A stretch of DNA of 39,872 nucleotides. Origin: a virus. The stretch spans positions 1 to 39,872 of the IMG/VR virus record IMGVR_UViG_3300036772_000110; one strand, written 5' to 3'. Made by a program: the position numbers and the translations under genes. Positions 14,141-21,099 of the stretch are shown here, piece after piece; position 1 is the stretch's first letter; the number at the start of each line of letters is the position of its first letter. The notes below the pieces were generated by a model. The model saw only the letters and a program-made list of their open reading frames with translations, was not told the DNA's origin and made no database searches.

Positions 14141-14491
14141 GGTTGTTTTATATGCTGTTTGTATAAAAAACATACTCGTTATTTTGTTGCTTGCACTTAG
14201 CTTTCTACGTTTTCGCAAAGGTTGTAACAAGTCGCCTGTTTTCACGTATGAAAAACGAACAGAGCGCCAGCGCTAAAACTTATTACGGATAGGATATTTT
14301 CATCGAGTGGGAAAATCACCGATCCGCGTTAGCGCTGGCTTACTCTTATTATTCTTATCTTTCCTATTAGAAAAGAATAAATAAAGAGTAAAGAGTGATT
14401 GTAATAAAGATGTAAAAAATGCTTAAAAATGAATTTCCAGATAAAGATGCAAAAACGTGTTTTTCTATGGAATAGACAGGAATAAGGAAAC
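14141..14491. other. Non-coding AT-rich region after primase (candidate origin)
   Basis: About 350 bp without a supported gene. The left part holds a 74-base hairpin (14266-14339). The right part (14340-14480) is extremely A+T rich, with repeated AAGAGTAAAGAGT and AAGATG motifs and an AAAACGTGTTTT palindrome. A structured element beside an AT-rich stretch next to a primase-helicase gene resembles an origin, but this is inference. Confidence 0.4.
14266..14339. repeat. Long imperfect inverted repeat (hairpin)
   Basis: Outer arms GCCAGCGCTAA (14266-14276) and TTAGCGCTGGC (14329-14339) are perfect. Inner arms 14286-14301 and 14311-14326 pair over 13 of 16 positions around a 9-base loop. It is too long and lacks the T tract for an ordinary terminator. 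It could fold as RNA, or as a DNA cruciform or single-strand initiation site. Confidence 0.8.
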
Positions 14492-14854
14492 ATGAGCCAG
14501 ATCGAACGCCTTTTAAATATGTGGGGCGCGTGGGCAAACGAGCGCCCCGCGTTGCACATCAAGCCGGTGACAATATACGGCGACAGCACGCCGCGCCCCG
14601 CTTCCCGCGCTACGATGCCGGATGACGACGCCGCGATTTTTGATCCATGCGTAAGCGCGTTGGCGGATTATGACCGTGGGTTATATGAATTGATAAAGAG
14701 CCGCTATCTTTATTCTATGCCTTACGCAGAGATAGCAAAGTTACACAATATTTCGAAGATAGCCGCGCAGCGGGGGATTGAAACCGGCGGCGCTTATATT
14801 TTCGGATATTGGCAAGCGCGCGTAATTGCGCTTGATATCGCTAGCAAAGGCTAG
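14492..14854 (+). CDS. Q-family late antiterminator
   Basis: A 120-residue protein matching the Phage_antitermQ type: MSQIERLLNMWGAWANE at the start, PDDDAAIFDPCVSALADYDR in the middle, and the HTH-like ELIKSRYLYSMPYAEIAKLHNISKIAAQRGIETGGAYIFGYW. In lambdoid phages Q binds near the late promoter and lets host RNA polymerase ignore terminators. AAGGA precedes the ATG. With no phage RNA polymerase in the genome, this is probably the main late-gene switch. A strong terminator follows 90 bases downstream and may be its target. Confidence 0.88.
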   Translation: MSQIERLLNMWGAWANERPALHIKPVTIYGDSTPRPASRATMPDDDAAIFDPCVSALADYDRGLYELIKSRYLYSMPYAEIAKLHNISKIAAQRGIETGGAYIFGYWQARVIALDIASKG

Positions 14855-14944
14855 CCGTAATCTATATGATCTTGTCTATGTTGCCGCTATTGGCGGCACG
14901 AACAAATATTTAACTATTTCGCGTCACATTTACGCTTAATATCT

Positions 14945-14976
14945 GCCCCTGCCGTTTTGGTCAGGGGCTTTTTTTT
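14945..14976 (+). terminator. Intrinsic terminator after Q
   Basis: GCCCCTG / CAGGGGC stem, 10-base loop and eight Ts on the plus strand. It also lies just past the stop of the convergent minus-strand gene. A smaller hairpin TGCCGC / GCGGCA is at about 14881-14897. It could be a tR'-type site at which Q acts. Confidence 0.88.
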
Positions 14977-14978
14977 GT

Positions 14979-15827
14979 CTAGACCGTGAGTCTTAGCGCG
15001 CTGTTTATTAGTTGGTTGCGCTTGCCTGGGGCGACGTTGGAATAGTTGCCGGTGAAGAAGGGTTGAAACATATCTTTAAGCAGGTTTATTTCAGAGATAG
15101 ATTTGCCAGTCTTGCCAGCCAGGGCGACAGCATGACGGCCCGCCAGTTGCAGCAGCACGACGGCAACGGCTTCGAGTTTAGTTTCTGCTTCGTCGTATGC
15201 CTCTTCGGTGCCGGTTTCGTCTGCGGCATCGCACAGTGCCTGATATGAAGCCTCATGCGCAGCGGTGTAGCGTTTTTGAGCAGCAAACAAGGCTTTAACG
15301 CCTTGCGCCTTGTATGTTTCATCGGTGGCGTTGTTCAAGGCTTTTACTTCGTCGTTACCGACGGCGATCAGCAGAGTAGCCGCGCGAGCGGGGGAGATAC
15401 CGGCGGCGGTTGCGATACGTTCCGCTTTTGCTTCGCGCTCAATTCTAGCCACGCGGCAAGCCTCGTTACGTTCGAACTGTAGATGATAGTCGGACGGGAA
15501 GCGCTCCGCGTCCTCAAGGATAGCCGCACAGTGTGCGCGGGCGATCTTGCTTAACTCTTCGCGCATGTTATCCAGGGTTTCGACCAGCAGATGACAGCGA
15601 CGCACAAAGTCAGATTTCGCGCGGCAATCCATCGCTTGCCATAAACATTCCTTAACCTCTTCGATGTCTACACCTTCCACGATAGGGAACAAGGTAGAAG
15701 CGCCAGATACTGCGAGCGTTACCTCAGCCTTTGCAGATTTCAGGGTTGCGCCGGTGCCTACACACTCAGCCACGTAAGAAGCCAGTTTATGGGTGTATGT
15801 GATTGTTGCAGCGTTCAATGTAGTCAT
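14979..15827 (-). CDS. Hypothetical Ala-rich helical protein
   Basis: A 282-residue protein, alanine-rich and mostly helical, that I do not recognise. It has no signal peptide or membrane helix. It contains a segment with HTH flavour (AERIATAAGISPARAATLLIAV, about 135-156), but no complete DNA-binding fold is certain. GAGG stands before ATG 15827. It is the only minus-strand gene in the 11.9-37.9 kb plus-strand arm and has its own promoter (-35 TTGCAT, -10 GATTAT) inside the shared palindrome array. Control by the same protein as parA suggests expression tied to the plasmid/lytic decision; a prophage-stage function is possible. Confidence 0.6.
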   Translation of the reverse strand: MTTLNAATITYTHKLASYVAECVGTGATLKSAKAEVTLAVSGASTLFPIVEGVDIEEVKECLWQAMDCRAKSDFVRRCHLLVETLDNMREELSKIARAHCAAILEDAERFPSDYHLQFERNEACRVARIEREAKAERIATAAGISPARAATLLIAVGNDEVKALNNATDETYKAQGVKALFAAQKRYTAAHEASYQALCDAADETGTEEAYDEAETKLEAVAVVLLQLAGRHAVALAGKTGKSISEINLLKDMFQPFFTGNYSNVAPGKRNQLINSALRLTV

Positions 15828-15887
15828 TTCTAAATCCTCGATAGTCAGTAATGGCAGCTCATGGCGGTGAGTTCTGCCGGTAGAAAG

Positions 15888-15935
15888 ATAATCTCATAAA
15901 GTTGTATTACATGCAATACATATTACATGTAATAC
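15888..15935 (-). promoter_or_regulatory. Divergent promoter with tandem palindromes (282-aa gene / endolysin)
   Basis: Two abutting 16-bp palindromes, GTATTACATGCAATAC (15904-15919) and ATATTACATGTAATAC (15920-15935). A minus-strand promoter has -35 TTGCAT (15911-15916), 17-bp spacer and -10 GATTAT (15888-15893), the same -35 and spacing as at parA. To the right the array ends 21 bases before the endolysin ATG, and TTATAA at about 15938-15943 could be a plus-strand -10. Binding should control both genes. Confidence 0.7.
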
Positions 15936-15956
15936 AATTATAAAAGTGGAGATCAC

Positions 15957-16382
15957 ATGGAAAAGTTCGCACTAGGCGCGACAAGCCGCGCAAACCTGGC
16001 GGGCGTTCATCCTATCTTGCGTGAAATTATCGAACGGGCAATTCAGATCACCTCGCAAGATTTCCGCGTAACCGAGGGGCTACGGTCGTACGCACGACAA
16101 GAGCAGCTCTTCAAAGCAAAGCTAACCAAGACCATGAACAGCCGCCACCTATCCGGCTATGCCGTCGACCTGGTGCCGGTTGGCGTTAACGATGTGTGGA
16201 ACCGTAACCGCGCTGATGTATTGGCGGCATGGTTGGCGGTGTCTGATGCCGTTCACCAGGCAGCAGCGGAGAGCAAGATCACCATTCGTTGGGGCGGCGA
16301 CTTCAACGGCGACGGGTTCGGCGTAGGTAATGACGATTGGGATTTACCACACTTTGAGCTACCGATACGCAACTACCCCTAA
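15957..16382 (+). CDS. M15-family peptidoglycan endopeptidase (endolysin)
   Basis: A 141-residue L-alanyl-D-glutamate peptidase of the VanY/M15C kind. Zinc ligands are visible as SRHLSGYAVDL (62-72, His64 and Asp71) and DLPHFEL (129-135, His132), with WGGDFN at 112-117. It lacks a signal peptide, so it needs the holin encoded at 31705-32007 to reach the wall. GTGGAG precedes the ATG. The gene is far from the holin and has a palindrome array in front of it, so lysin expression seems separately controlled. Confidence 0.93.
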   Translation: MEKFALGATSRANLAGVHPILREIIERAIQITSQDFRVTEGLRSYARQEQLFKAKLTKTMNSRHLSGYAVDLVPVGVNDVWNRNRADVLAAWLAVSDAVHQAAAESKITIRWGGDFNGDGFGVGNDDWDLPHFELPIRNYP

Positions 16383-16554
16383 AAGCCGCTTGATAACCTG
16401 GACGCGCGGCGCTATCGCGCGTGCGAATTTTGCCGAAAATAGGCCGAAAACCCGCGTCAAATCTGGCCCGAAAATTGGTGCGCACAACATTCATTATGTT
16501 AAATGGCCTGATTTTGGGCGTCGAAACCGTTCCAGATAATGCCGTGATGTGGGC

Positions 16555-16670
16555 CAGGTCAAGGGCGAAGGTCAACGGATAATAATGCCGCTCGCTTGCG
16601 CTCGCCTTCTATGGCAGGTCAAGGGCCAAGGTCAACGGCGTTGATGGGGGTGCCCCCCTCTTTACAGGTC
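16555..16670 (+). repeat. Spaced direct repeats in late leader
   Basis: A 24-base unit beginning CAGGTCAAGGG and ending GGTCAACGG occurs at 16555-16578 and 16615-16638 with one mismatch, exactly 60 bp apart. A shorter relative starting CAGGTCGAAAACC begins at 16665. The exact period suggests a protein-binding array or a pac/TerS site, unproven. Confidence 0.75.
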
Positions 16671-16769
16671 GAAAACCAAACGGCGACGATGGGCCATAGG
16701 CCCGCTTTTTCGCCGTCGAACACACAGCCTCATACCTCCAAAATTATTAGCGCAGTCCAAAAGCAAATT

Positions 16770-16801
16770 GTATTACACGTAATACATATTACTAAATTAC
16801 A
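16770..16801 (+). promoter_or_regulatory. Tandem palindrome upstream of virion operon
   Basis: Perfect GTATTACACGTAATAC (16770-16785) followed directly by degenerate ATATTACTAAATTACA (16786-16801), preceded by AAT. It lies 260 bp upstream of the first virion gene and has the same order and orientation relative to the downstream gene as the other four sites. Confidence 0.7.
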
Positions 16802-17060
16802 TCAAAAAACGCCCCGGTAAGCGCTTACTTACCTTCTCTACATTTCAGTTAAATCAACATCTTACAAAATCGCCCTACCGCCCTGCCGCGTTGGGGAAAA
16901 AATCCCGATCCAGCGGTTAATCAATTGTTGCCCATCACATTGGCTAATAACTGATTAAGCGTTGATCAATTCCGGGGCAGCGCCCGCCGAGTTACGTTGT
17001 CACGCTCACGACGACGGCAACAAGGCCGGAAGTGCGCCCCCTTCACTTTAGGGAATGCCA

Positions 17061-17246
17061 ATGGCACGCAAACCAAGAGCAATTGAAACACCAGGCGACG
17101 TAGTGCCAGCGGCGGCACCGACCGAAGAGACAAAAAAGGCAACAGCACCGACCGGCGAACCCGGCGCGGCGTGTGTGATTACGGGGATTAGCCACGGCTG
17201 GCAGCAATGCGAATGCCACGGCTGGCAACCTAAGCACAAGGAGTAA
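17061..17246 (+). CDS. Small hypothetical protein, first gene of virion operon
   Basis: A 61-residue protein, MARKPRAIETPGDVVPAAAP... with a Pro/Ala/Thr-rich first half and a C-terminal Cys/His cluster (ACVITGISHGWQQCECHGWQ) that could bind metal. The repeated SHGWQ/CHGWQ is encoded by a duplicated GCCACGGCTGGCA. Start at ATG 17061 is preferred to 17055, as AGGGA would otherwise abut the ATG. Position next to the portal suggests a virion or assembly role; not recognised. Confidence 0.55.
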   Translation: MARKPRAIETPGDVVPAAAPTEETKKATAPTGEPGAACVITGISHGWQQCECHGWQPKHKE

Positions 17247-17249
17247 CTT

Positions 17250-18404
17250 ATGCCTGGATTCAGTTACGGCGGCGGCGGCAACTCAATAGGTGGCAATAGC
17301 CAATTCGGGAACATGGGGCCGAATGACCCTTACGGAAACGGTGATTCACGCGGAAGCCGAAACGGAAACGGCGGCGGAAACGGTGGGGGTAGTGGCAACC
17401 GCGACAACAACAATAACGCGGCAGCAGAAGCAGCACGTAAAGCCGCAGCAGATGCAGCGGCAAAAGCGGCGGCAGAAGCAGCACGTAAAGCCGCAGCAGA
17501 TGCAGCGGCAAAGGCGGCGGCAGAAGCAGCAGCTCGACAAGCAGCGGAGCAAGCGGCACGACAAGCCGCAGCGGAGCAAGCGGCACGACAAGCCGCAGCG
17601 GAACAAGCGGCACGACAAGCCGCAGCGGAACAAGCAGCGCGAGAAGAAGCGGCCCGCCTTGCTCAGATCCAACAGACCAAAGAAGAGCAAACCGCAGAGC
17701 GAGATAAAGCTATCGCGGGGCTTGAACCCGGCGTAAATCTCGGCTCGCGTCTTTGGGGGGGAGTCACTTCCGCATTTTCTGGACTCGGGAACCTGTTAGG
17801 TTTTGGTGATGAAGACGAAGGGCGGGGGACAGTTGGCGGGGCGTTATCTGGCGGGCTTAAATGGGGATCGCGTGGCTTTTCCACTATGGGGCCAGTTGGC
17901 GGAATCCTCGGCGCGCTAGGAGGGATGATCTACGGAGCAGGAGTTACGGACAAAATGACGCTCGGCTCTCTCAGGGGTTACAACCCCAACGGCGAGGGCG
18001 GAGTAACAAGCGCCGGAGATCTGGCGAGTCGACAAGGTAATTTCTGGAATGAAAACCGCGCAGGGGGCAGCAACACCGGTAATGGAAGCGGAAGCCCCCA
18101 AACGGGGAATAAGCCCGTAAGTACACCGCAACCGCCAATAAATCAGCCAACCAACGGGCAACCGGTCGACAAGCAAGCCCAAGCAGCAATTAACCAGCTC
18201 TTACCCCAAACAGCAAAAGACATGCTGCAAGCGGGACAGCAAGAACAAAACCAATACCTTCGAGCGCTCCACGGACGCTATGCCAAGTATGCACTGGCGA
18301 CAGGCGCAGACGGCAGCGGCACAAGTTTGTTAGGCCGAACGGCTGGCGGGCAAAACGCGCTCGGCGGTCTTAGCGGTCGAACCCTTCTAGGCGGTAATAC
18401 CTGA
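17250..18404 (+). CDS. Gly-rich protein with long Ala-rich helix (gp7.3-position virion protein)
   Basis: A 384-residue low-complexity protein. Residues 1-56 are Gly/Asn-rich, and 57-155 form an uninterrupted Ala-rich charged helix of 16- and 9-residue repeats (EAARKAAADAAAKAAA, AEQAARQAA). Next come a glycine-rich hydrophobic part (about 165-235, FSGLGNLLGFG and GPVGGILGALGGMIYGAG) and a Gly/Gln/Asn-rich tail. It occupies the place of T7 gp7.3 (tail/host-range, ejected early) just before the portal. The helix composition resembles TolA domain II. Ejection or tail-tip assembly is the best guess. The TGA stop overlaps the portal ATG. Confidence 0.6.
   Translation: MPGFSYGGGGNSIGGNSQFGNMGPNDPYGNGDSRGSRNGNGGGNGGGSGNRDNNNNAAAEAARKAAADAAAKAAAEAARKAAADAAAKAAAEAAARQAAEQAARQAAAEQAARQAAAEQAARQAAAEQAAREEAARLAQIQQTKEEQTAERDKAIAGLEPGVNLGSRLWGGVTSAFSGLGNLLGFGDEDEGRGTVGGALSGGLKWGSRGFSTMGPVGGILGALGGMIYGAGVTDKMTLGSLRGYNPNGEGGVTSAGDLASRQGNFWNENRAGGSNTGNGSGSPQTGNKPVSTPQPPINQPTNGQPVDKQAQAAINQLLPQTAKDMLQAGQQEQNQYLRALHGRYAKYALATGADGSGTSLLGRTAGGQNALGGLSGRTLLGGNT
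17424..17650 (+). repeat. Coding tandem repeats in Ala-rich helix
   Basis: Two nearly exact 48-bp units (17424-17471, 17472-17519) are followed by about four 27-bp units carrying CGACAAGCCGCAGCGGA. They encode 16- and 9-residue helical repeats. Copy number could change by slippage and so alter helix length. Confidence 0.8.
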
Positions 18405-20032
18405 TGGATAACTTAGCAAACCAGATTTGCGCCCGCCTGGATGACATGAAGGCAGGGCGACAAGAGCACGAAACGCACTGGCGCGAATGCTACAAATACA
18501 CCTTTCCTTTTCGTGGTACGGGCTTCGCGGGGCTAACCAGCCCCGAGCAAACGCGCAAAGAGCAAGCGGATTTACTCGACAGCACCGGCAGCGAAAGCGC
18601 CAACGTATTAGCGGCGTCTATCGTTTCCGGCTTAACACCGGCTAACGACCAGTGGCTAAACCTGAAAAGCGATAGCGACAAAGACGCGGTAGAGCGTTGG
18701 CTTTCGGTTGTCGCCTCGAAGATCTGGCGAAACATCCACGCGAGCGGCTTCGATGCTGAATGCTTCGAGGGCGTGGTCGATGGCGTTGTAGGCGGTATGT
18801 TCGCGCTCTATATCGACATTGACCGCACACGCGGCGGTTTCATGTTCCAGCAGTGGCCTTTAGCTCAATGCTATTTCGCCAGCTCAACAAACATGACGGT
18901 CGACACCGTATTTCGTGCGTACAAGTTAACGGCGGCGCAAGCGTTCGCGGCGTTCGGGGATGCGTGCGGCGAAGCGGTAAGCCTGGCGGCGAAGGATAAA
19001 CCGGAAACCAAATTCGATTTTATTCACGCCATTTTTCCGCGTGCCGTGTACCAGCCTAAAGGCTTGCGCTCTCGCAATATGCCTTTTGCATCGGTTCACG
19101 TTTGCAAGGAAACGCGACGAGTAGCGCGCGAGTCGGGCTATCACGAATTTCCAGTAGTTGCCCCGAGATACAACCGAATCCCTGGCACCGTTTACGGCAC
19201 CGGCGCGGTATCGCTCGCCCTTCCCGACATTAAAGAATTAAACATTCTGAAAGGCTGGGAAAAGAAAGCAGCGGCGCTTGCCGTGGCGGGAATGTTCATC
19301 GCAGAAGACGACGGCGTTTTGAACCCTTCGACGGTCAAAGTCGGCCCCGGAAAGATCATCGTTGCTAACAGCGTTGAATCAATGCGGCCCCTGATGACCG
19401 GCAGTGATTTTAAAGTTGCGTTTACGTCTGAAGCGAACCTCCAGGCGCAGATCCGAAAAATCATGATGGCGGATACCCTGGGGCAGCAAGGCGGGCAACC
19501 GATGACCGCGACCGAAGTACAGGCGCGTTTAAATCTTCTCCGCCAACAGCTCGGCCCCGTCTTTGGGCGCTTCCAAGCTGAATACCTCACGCCGTTAGTT
19601 GAGCGTTGTTTCTTCCTTATGTTGCGTGATGGCGCTTTGCCAGAACCACCGGCGGAAATGGACAACGTTAATTTTCACGTCACGTTCGATAACCCATTGG
19701 CACGCGCCCAGCGCATGACGCAGGTAGCAGCGATTGAGCAGCTAGAGCAAGGCTTAGTCGGACTTAGCCAGGCATTGGGGCCGGATGTGATGGACATATT
19801 CAACGTTGAAGCGGCACAGCGTGAAAAAGCCTTTGCTCTCGGCGTCCCTATGTCGTGCGTGCGGTCAGAGGATGAAGTCGCAGCAATGCGACAGCAGCGC
19901 GCGCAGCAACAACAACAGGCGCAGCAGCAAGACCAGCAAAACCAAATGGCATTGCAAAACAATCAGGCGGCGGCTAACGCACAAGGCCAGATTGCTACAC
20001 AGCAAGCAGCACAGGCGGCACCGGCAGCATGA
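18404..20032 (+). CDS. Portal protein (T7 gp8-like head-tail connector)
   Basis: A 542-residue head-tail connecting protein of the podovirus type. Recognisable segments are LDDMKAGRQEHETHWRECYKYTFPFRG (residues 12-38), LLDSTGSESANVLAASIVSGLTPANDQWLNL, FQQWPLAQCYFASS, YNRIPGTVYGTGAVSLALPDIKELN, and MTATEVQARLNLLRQQLGPVFGR near 370. The C-terminal 60 residues are Gln/Ala-rich, as in T7-like portals. Twelve copies form the ring at the packaging vertex that the terminase docks to. It overlaps the previous gene by TGATG and the next by 4 bases. Confidence 0.96.
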   Translation: MDNLANQICARLDDMKAGRQEHETHWRECYKYTFPFRGTGFAGLTSPEQTRKEQADLLDSTGSESANVLAASIVSGLTPANDQWLNLKSDSDKDAVERWLSVVASKIWRNIHASGFDAECFEGVVDGVVGGMFALYIDIDRTRGGFMFQQWPLAQCYFASSTNMTVDTVFRAYKLTAAQAFAAFGDACGEAVSLAAKDKPETKFDFIHAIFPRAVYQPKGLRSRNMPFASVHVCKETRRVARESGYHEFPVVAPRYNRIPGTVYGTGAVSLALPDIKELNILKGWEKKAAALAVAGMFIAEDDGVLNPSTVKVGPGKIIVANSVESMRPLMTGSDFKVAFTSEANLQAQIRKIMMADTLGQQGGQPMTATEVQARLNLLRQQLGPVFGRFQAEYLTPLVERCFFLMLRDGALPEPPAEMDNVNFHVTFDNPLARAQRMTQVAAIEQLEQGLVGLSQALGPDVMDIFNVEAAQREKAFALGVPMSCVRSEDEVAAMRQQRAQQQQQAQQQDQQNQMALQNNQAAANAQGQIATQQAAQAAPAA

Positions 20033-20250
20033 AACAGCCCCTAACCCCCCATGACTATCAACGACTCTTTGAAGATCACGAACTAGGCCGCGACGTGCTC
20101 GCGGCGCTAGTCGCCAAGTTTGGCGGCGCGGGGTTCATCAAAGGCGGCGACGAAGCAAACCGACAGATGATTTACGACGCGGGGCAAAAATCCGTCGTCG
20201 ACTTCATCCAACGAATGATTAACCAAGCGAACGGACATCAAAATGAGTGA
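20029..20250 (+). CDS. Bbp19-like small virion-module protein
   Basis: A 73-residue protein with DYQRLFEDHELGRDVLAALV ... GGDEANRQMIYDAGQKSVVDFIQRM, the pattern of the Bbp19-type family named from Bordetella phage BPP-1, where the gene also lies between portal and scaffold/capsid. The biochemical role is unknown. Overlaps both neighbours (4 and 8 bases), so it is translated with them. Confidence 0.75.
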   Translation: MKQPLTPHDYQRLFEDHELGRDVLAALVAKFGGAGFIKGGDEANRQMIYDAGQKSVVDFIQRMINQANGHQNE

Positions 20251-21022
20251 GCAAATCTTAGACGTGCCAGCGGTTGAAACACCGGCGGCAATTGAAACAC
20301 CGGCACCGGTGGCGACTCCCGCACAAGTCGAAGCCCCGTTACTGGCAGACCCTACCCCCGCACCGTTTGAGTTTCCCGAAGCCTTCCGCGTCGTTAACGG
20401 CGAAGCGGTAGATGTAACGGCATCGGCGGCAAAGCTGGCGGAAGCGTACCAGGCGCGCGCAGCTTATGGCGAGATCCCCGCAGCCGACGCCGAATACAAC
20501 CCCGTCGAAGGGCTGGCGCAACCGTGGGAAGAGATTAAAAGCCTCGAAGCCGTGAAGGGGTTTGCGGAAGAAGCGAAAAAGCTCGGTATGACACATGAGC
20601 AATTCGCCTTTTCCCTGAAAACGATCAGCAACGCCGAGCGCGACGGGCGTTTGATGCAAATCGAAGAAGACCGCACAGCGAACGAGGCGAAGTTACGCGA
20701 AGTGTGGAAGGAACCGGCGGTATTCGACGCGCAGATTAAGAACGCGCGCAGCGGGCTAAACCTGCTACCGGAAGCCGAACGCACAGAGTTTATGACGCGT
20801 TACGGTAACGACGCCTCGATCATTAAGCTCCTGGCAAAAATCGGCGGTGAGATTAGCGAAGATGCGCCAATCCATACCCCGACGATTGTTAGCGGGGAAG
20901 ACATTAAAACGCTGATGCACTCCGACGCATACAAAGACAGCAAGCACCCCGAGCACGCGGCAGCGATGGCGCGAGTTCAAAAGTATTACTCAGAAAATTA
21001 CACCGAGGACAGCGCCATTTAA
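20243..21022 (+). CDS. Capsid scaffolding protein
   Basis: A 259-residue acidic protein. Its Pro/Ala/Glu-rich disordered N-terminus (about 1-50) is followed by helices (LEAVKGFAEEAKKLGMTHEQF, SNAERDGRLMQIEEDRTANEAKLREVWK) and a short C-terminal helix ending RVQKYYSENYTEDSAI. Size, composition and position directly before the capsid gene are those of podovirus assembly scaffolds, which are lost from the mature head. A terminator follows, separating it from the capsid gene. Confidence 0.87.
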   Translation: MSEQILDVPAVETPAAIETPAPVATPAQVEAPLLADPTPAPFEFPEAFRVVNGEAVDVTASAAKLAEAYQARAAYGEIPAADAEYNPVEGLAQPWEEIKSLEAVKGFAEEAKKLGMTHEQFAFSLKTISNAERDGRLMQIEEDRTANEAKLREVWKEPAVFDAQIKNARSGLNLLPEAERTEFMTRYGNDASIIKLLAKIGGEISEDAPIHTPTIVSGEDIKTLMHSDAYKDSKHPEHAAAMARVQKYYSENYTEDSAI

Positions 21023-21045
21023 ACGCGGCGATTCCTGACCAAACC

Positions 21046-21072
21046 AACCCGGCCAATGTGCCGGGTTTTTTT
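21046..21072 (+). terminator. Terminator between scaffold and capsid genes
   Basis: AACCCGGC / GCCGGGTT stem with T7 run. Inside the late operon, so it must be bypassed (Q antitermination) or there is an unseen capsid promoter. Confidence 0.88.
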
Positions 21073-21099
21073 ATGCCTGAAATTTAAGGAAATAAGCAC

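Larger units (their letters stand above)
16383..17060. other. Long leader of the late operon, non-coding
   Basis: About 680 bp without a supported gene between lysin and virion genes. Contents: GCCGAAAATAGGCCG at 16432-16446, spaced direct repeats at 16555-16670, GC hairpins near 16645-16657 and 16692-16704 (the second followed by Ts), and a tandem palindrome at 16770-16801. Further on are an inverted repeat GGTAAG/CTTACC at about 16817-16834 and a TTGATCAA palindrome at 16962-16969. Likely functions are late promoter/leader control and possibly the packaging site. Open frames here have no ribosome site or family resemblance. Confidence 0.55.

Noticed and set aside
14266-14339. Hairpin as an integron attC site or a plain terminator
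   Set aside because: The ends do not fit the paired RYYYAAC/GTTRRRY core of attC, and no T tract follows the stem.
16555-16670. CRISPR-like array
   Set aside because: Only two good copies plus one partial, the intervening bases contain hairpins, and there are no cas genes in the genome.
16303-16820. Open frames on both strands in the late leader
   Set aside because: Low-complexity basic products, no ribosome-binding sites, and they overlap repeats, hairpins and the palindrome site.
17260-17690. Long minus-strand frames rich in Pro, Leu, Cys and Arg
   Set aside because: They are mirror frames of the Ala-rich repeats of the 17250-18404 gene, with no ribosome sites and no family resemblance.
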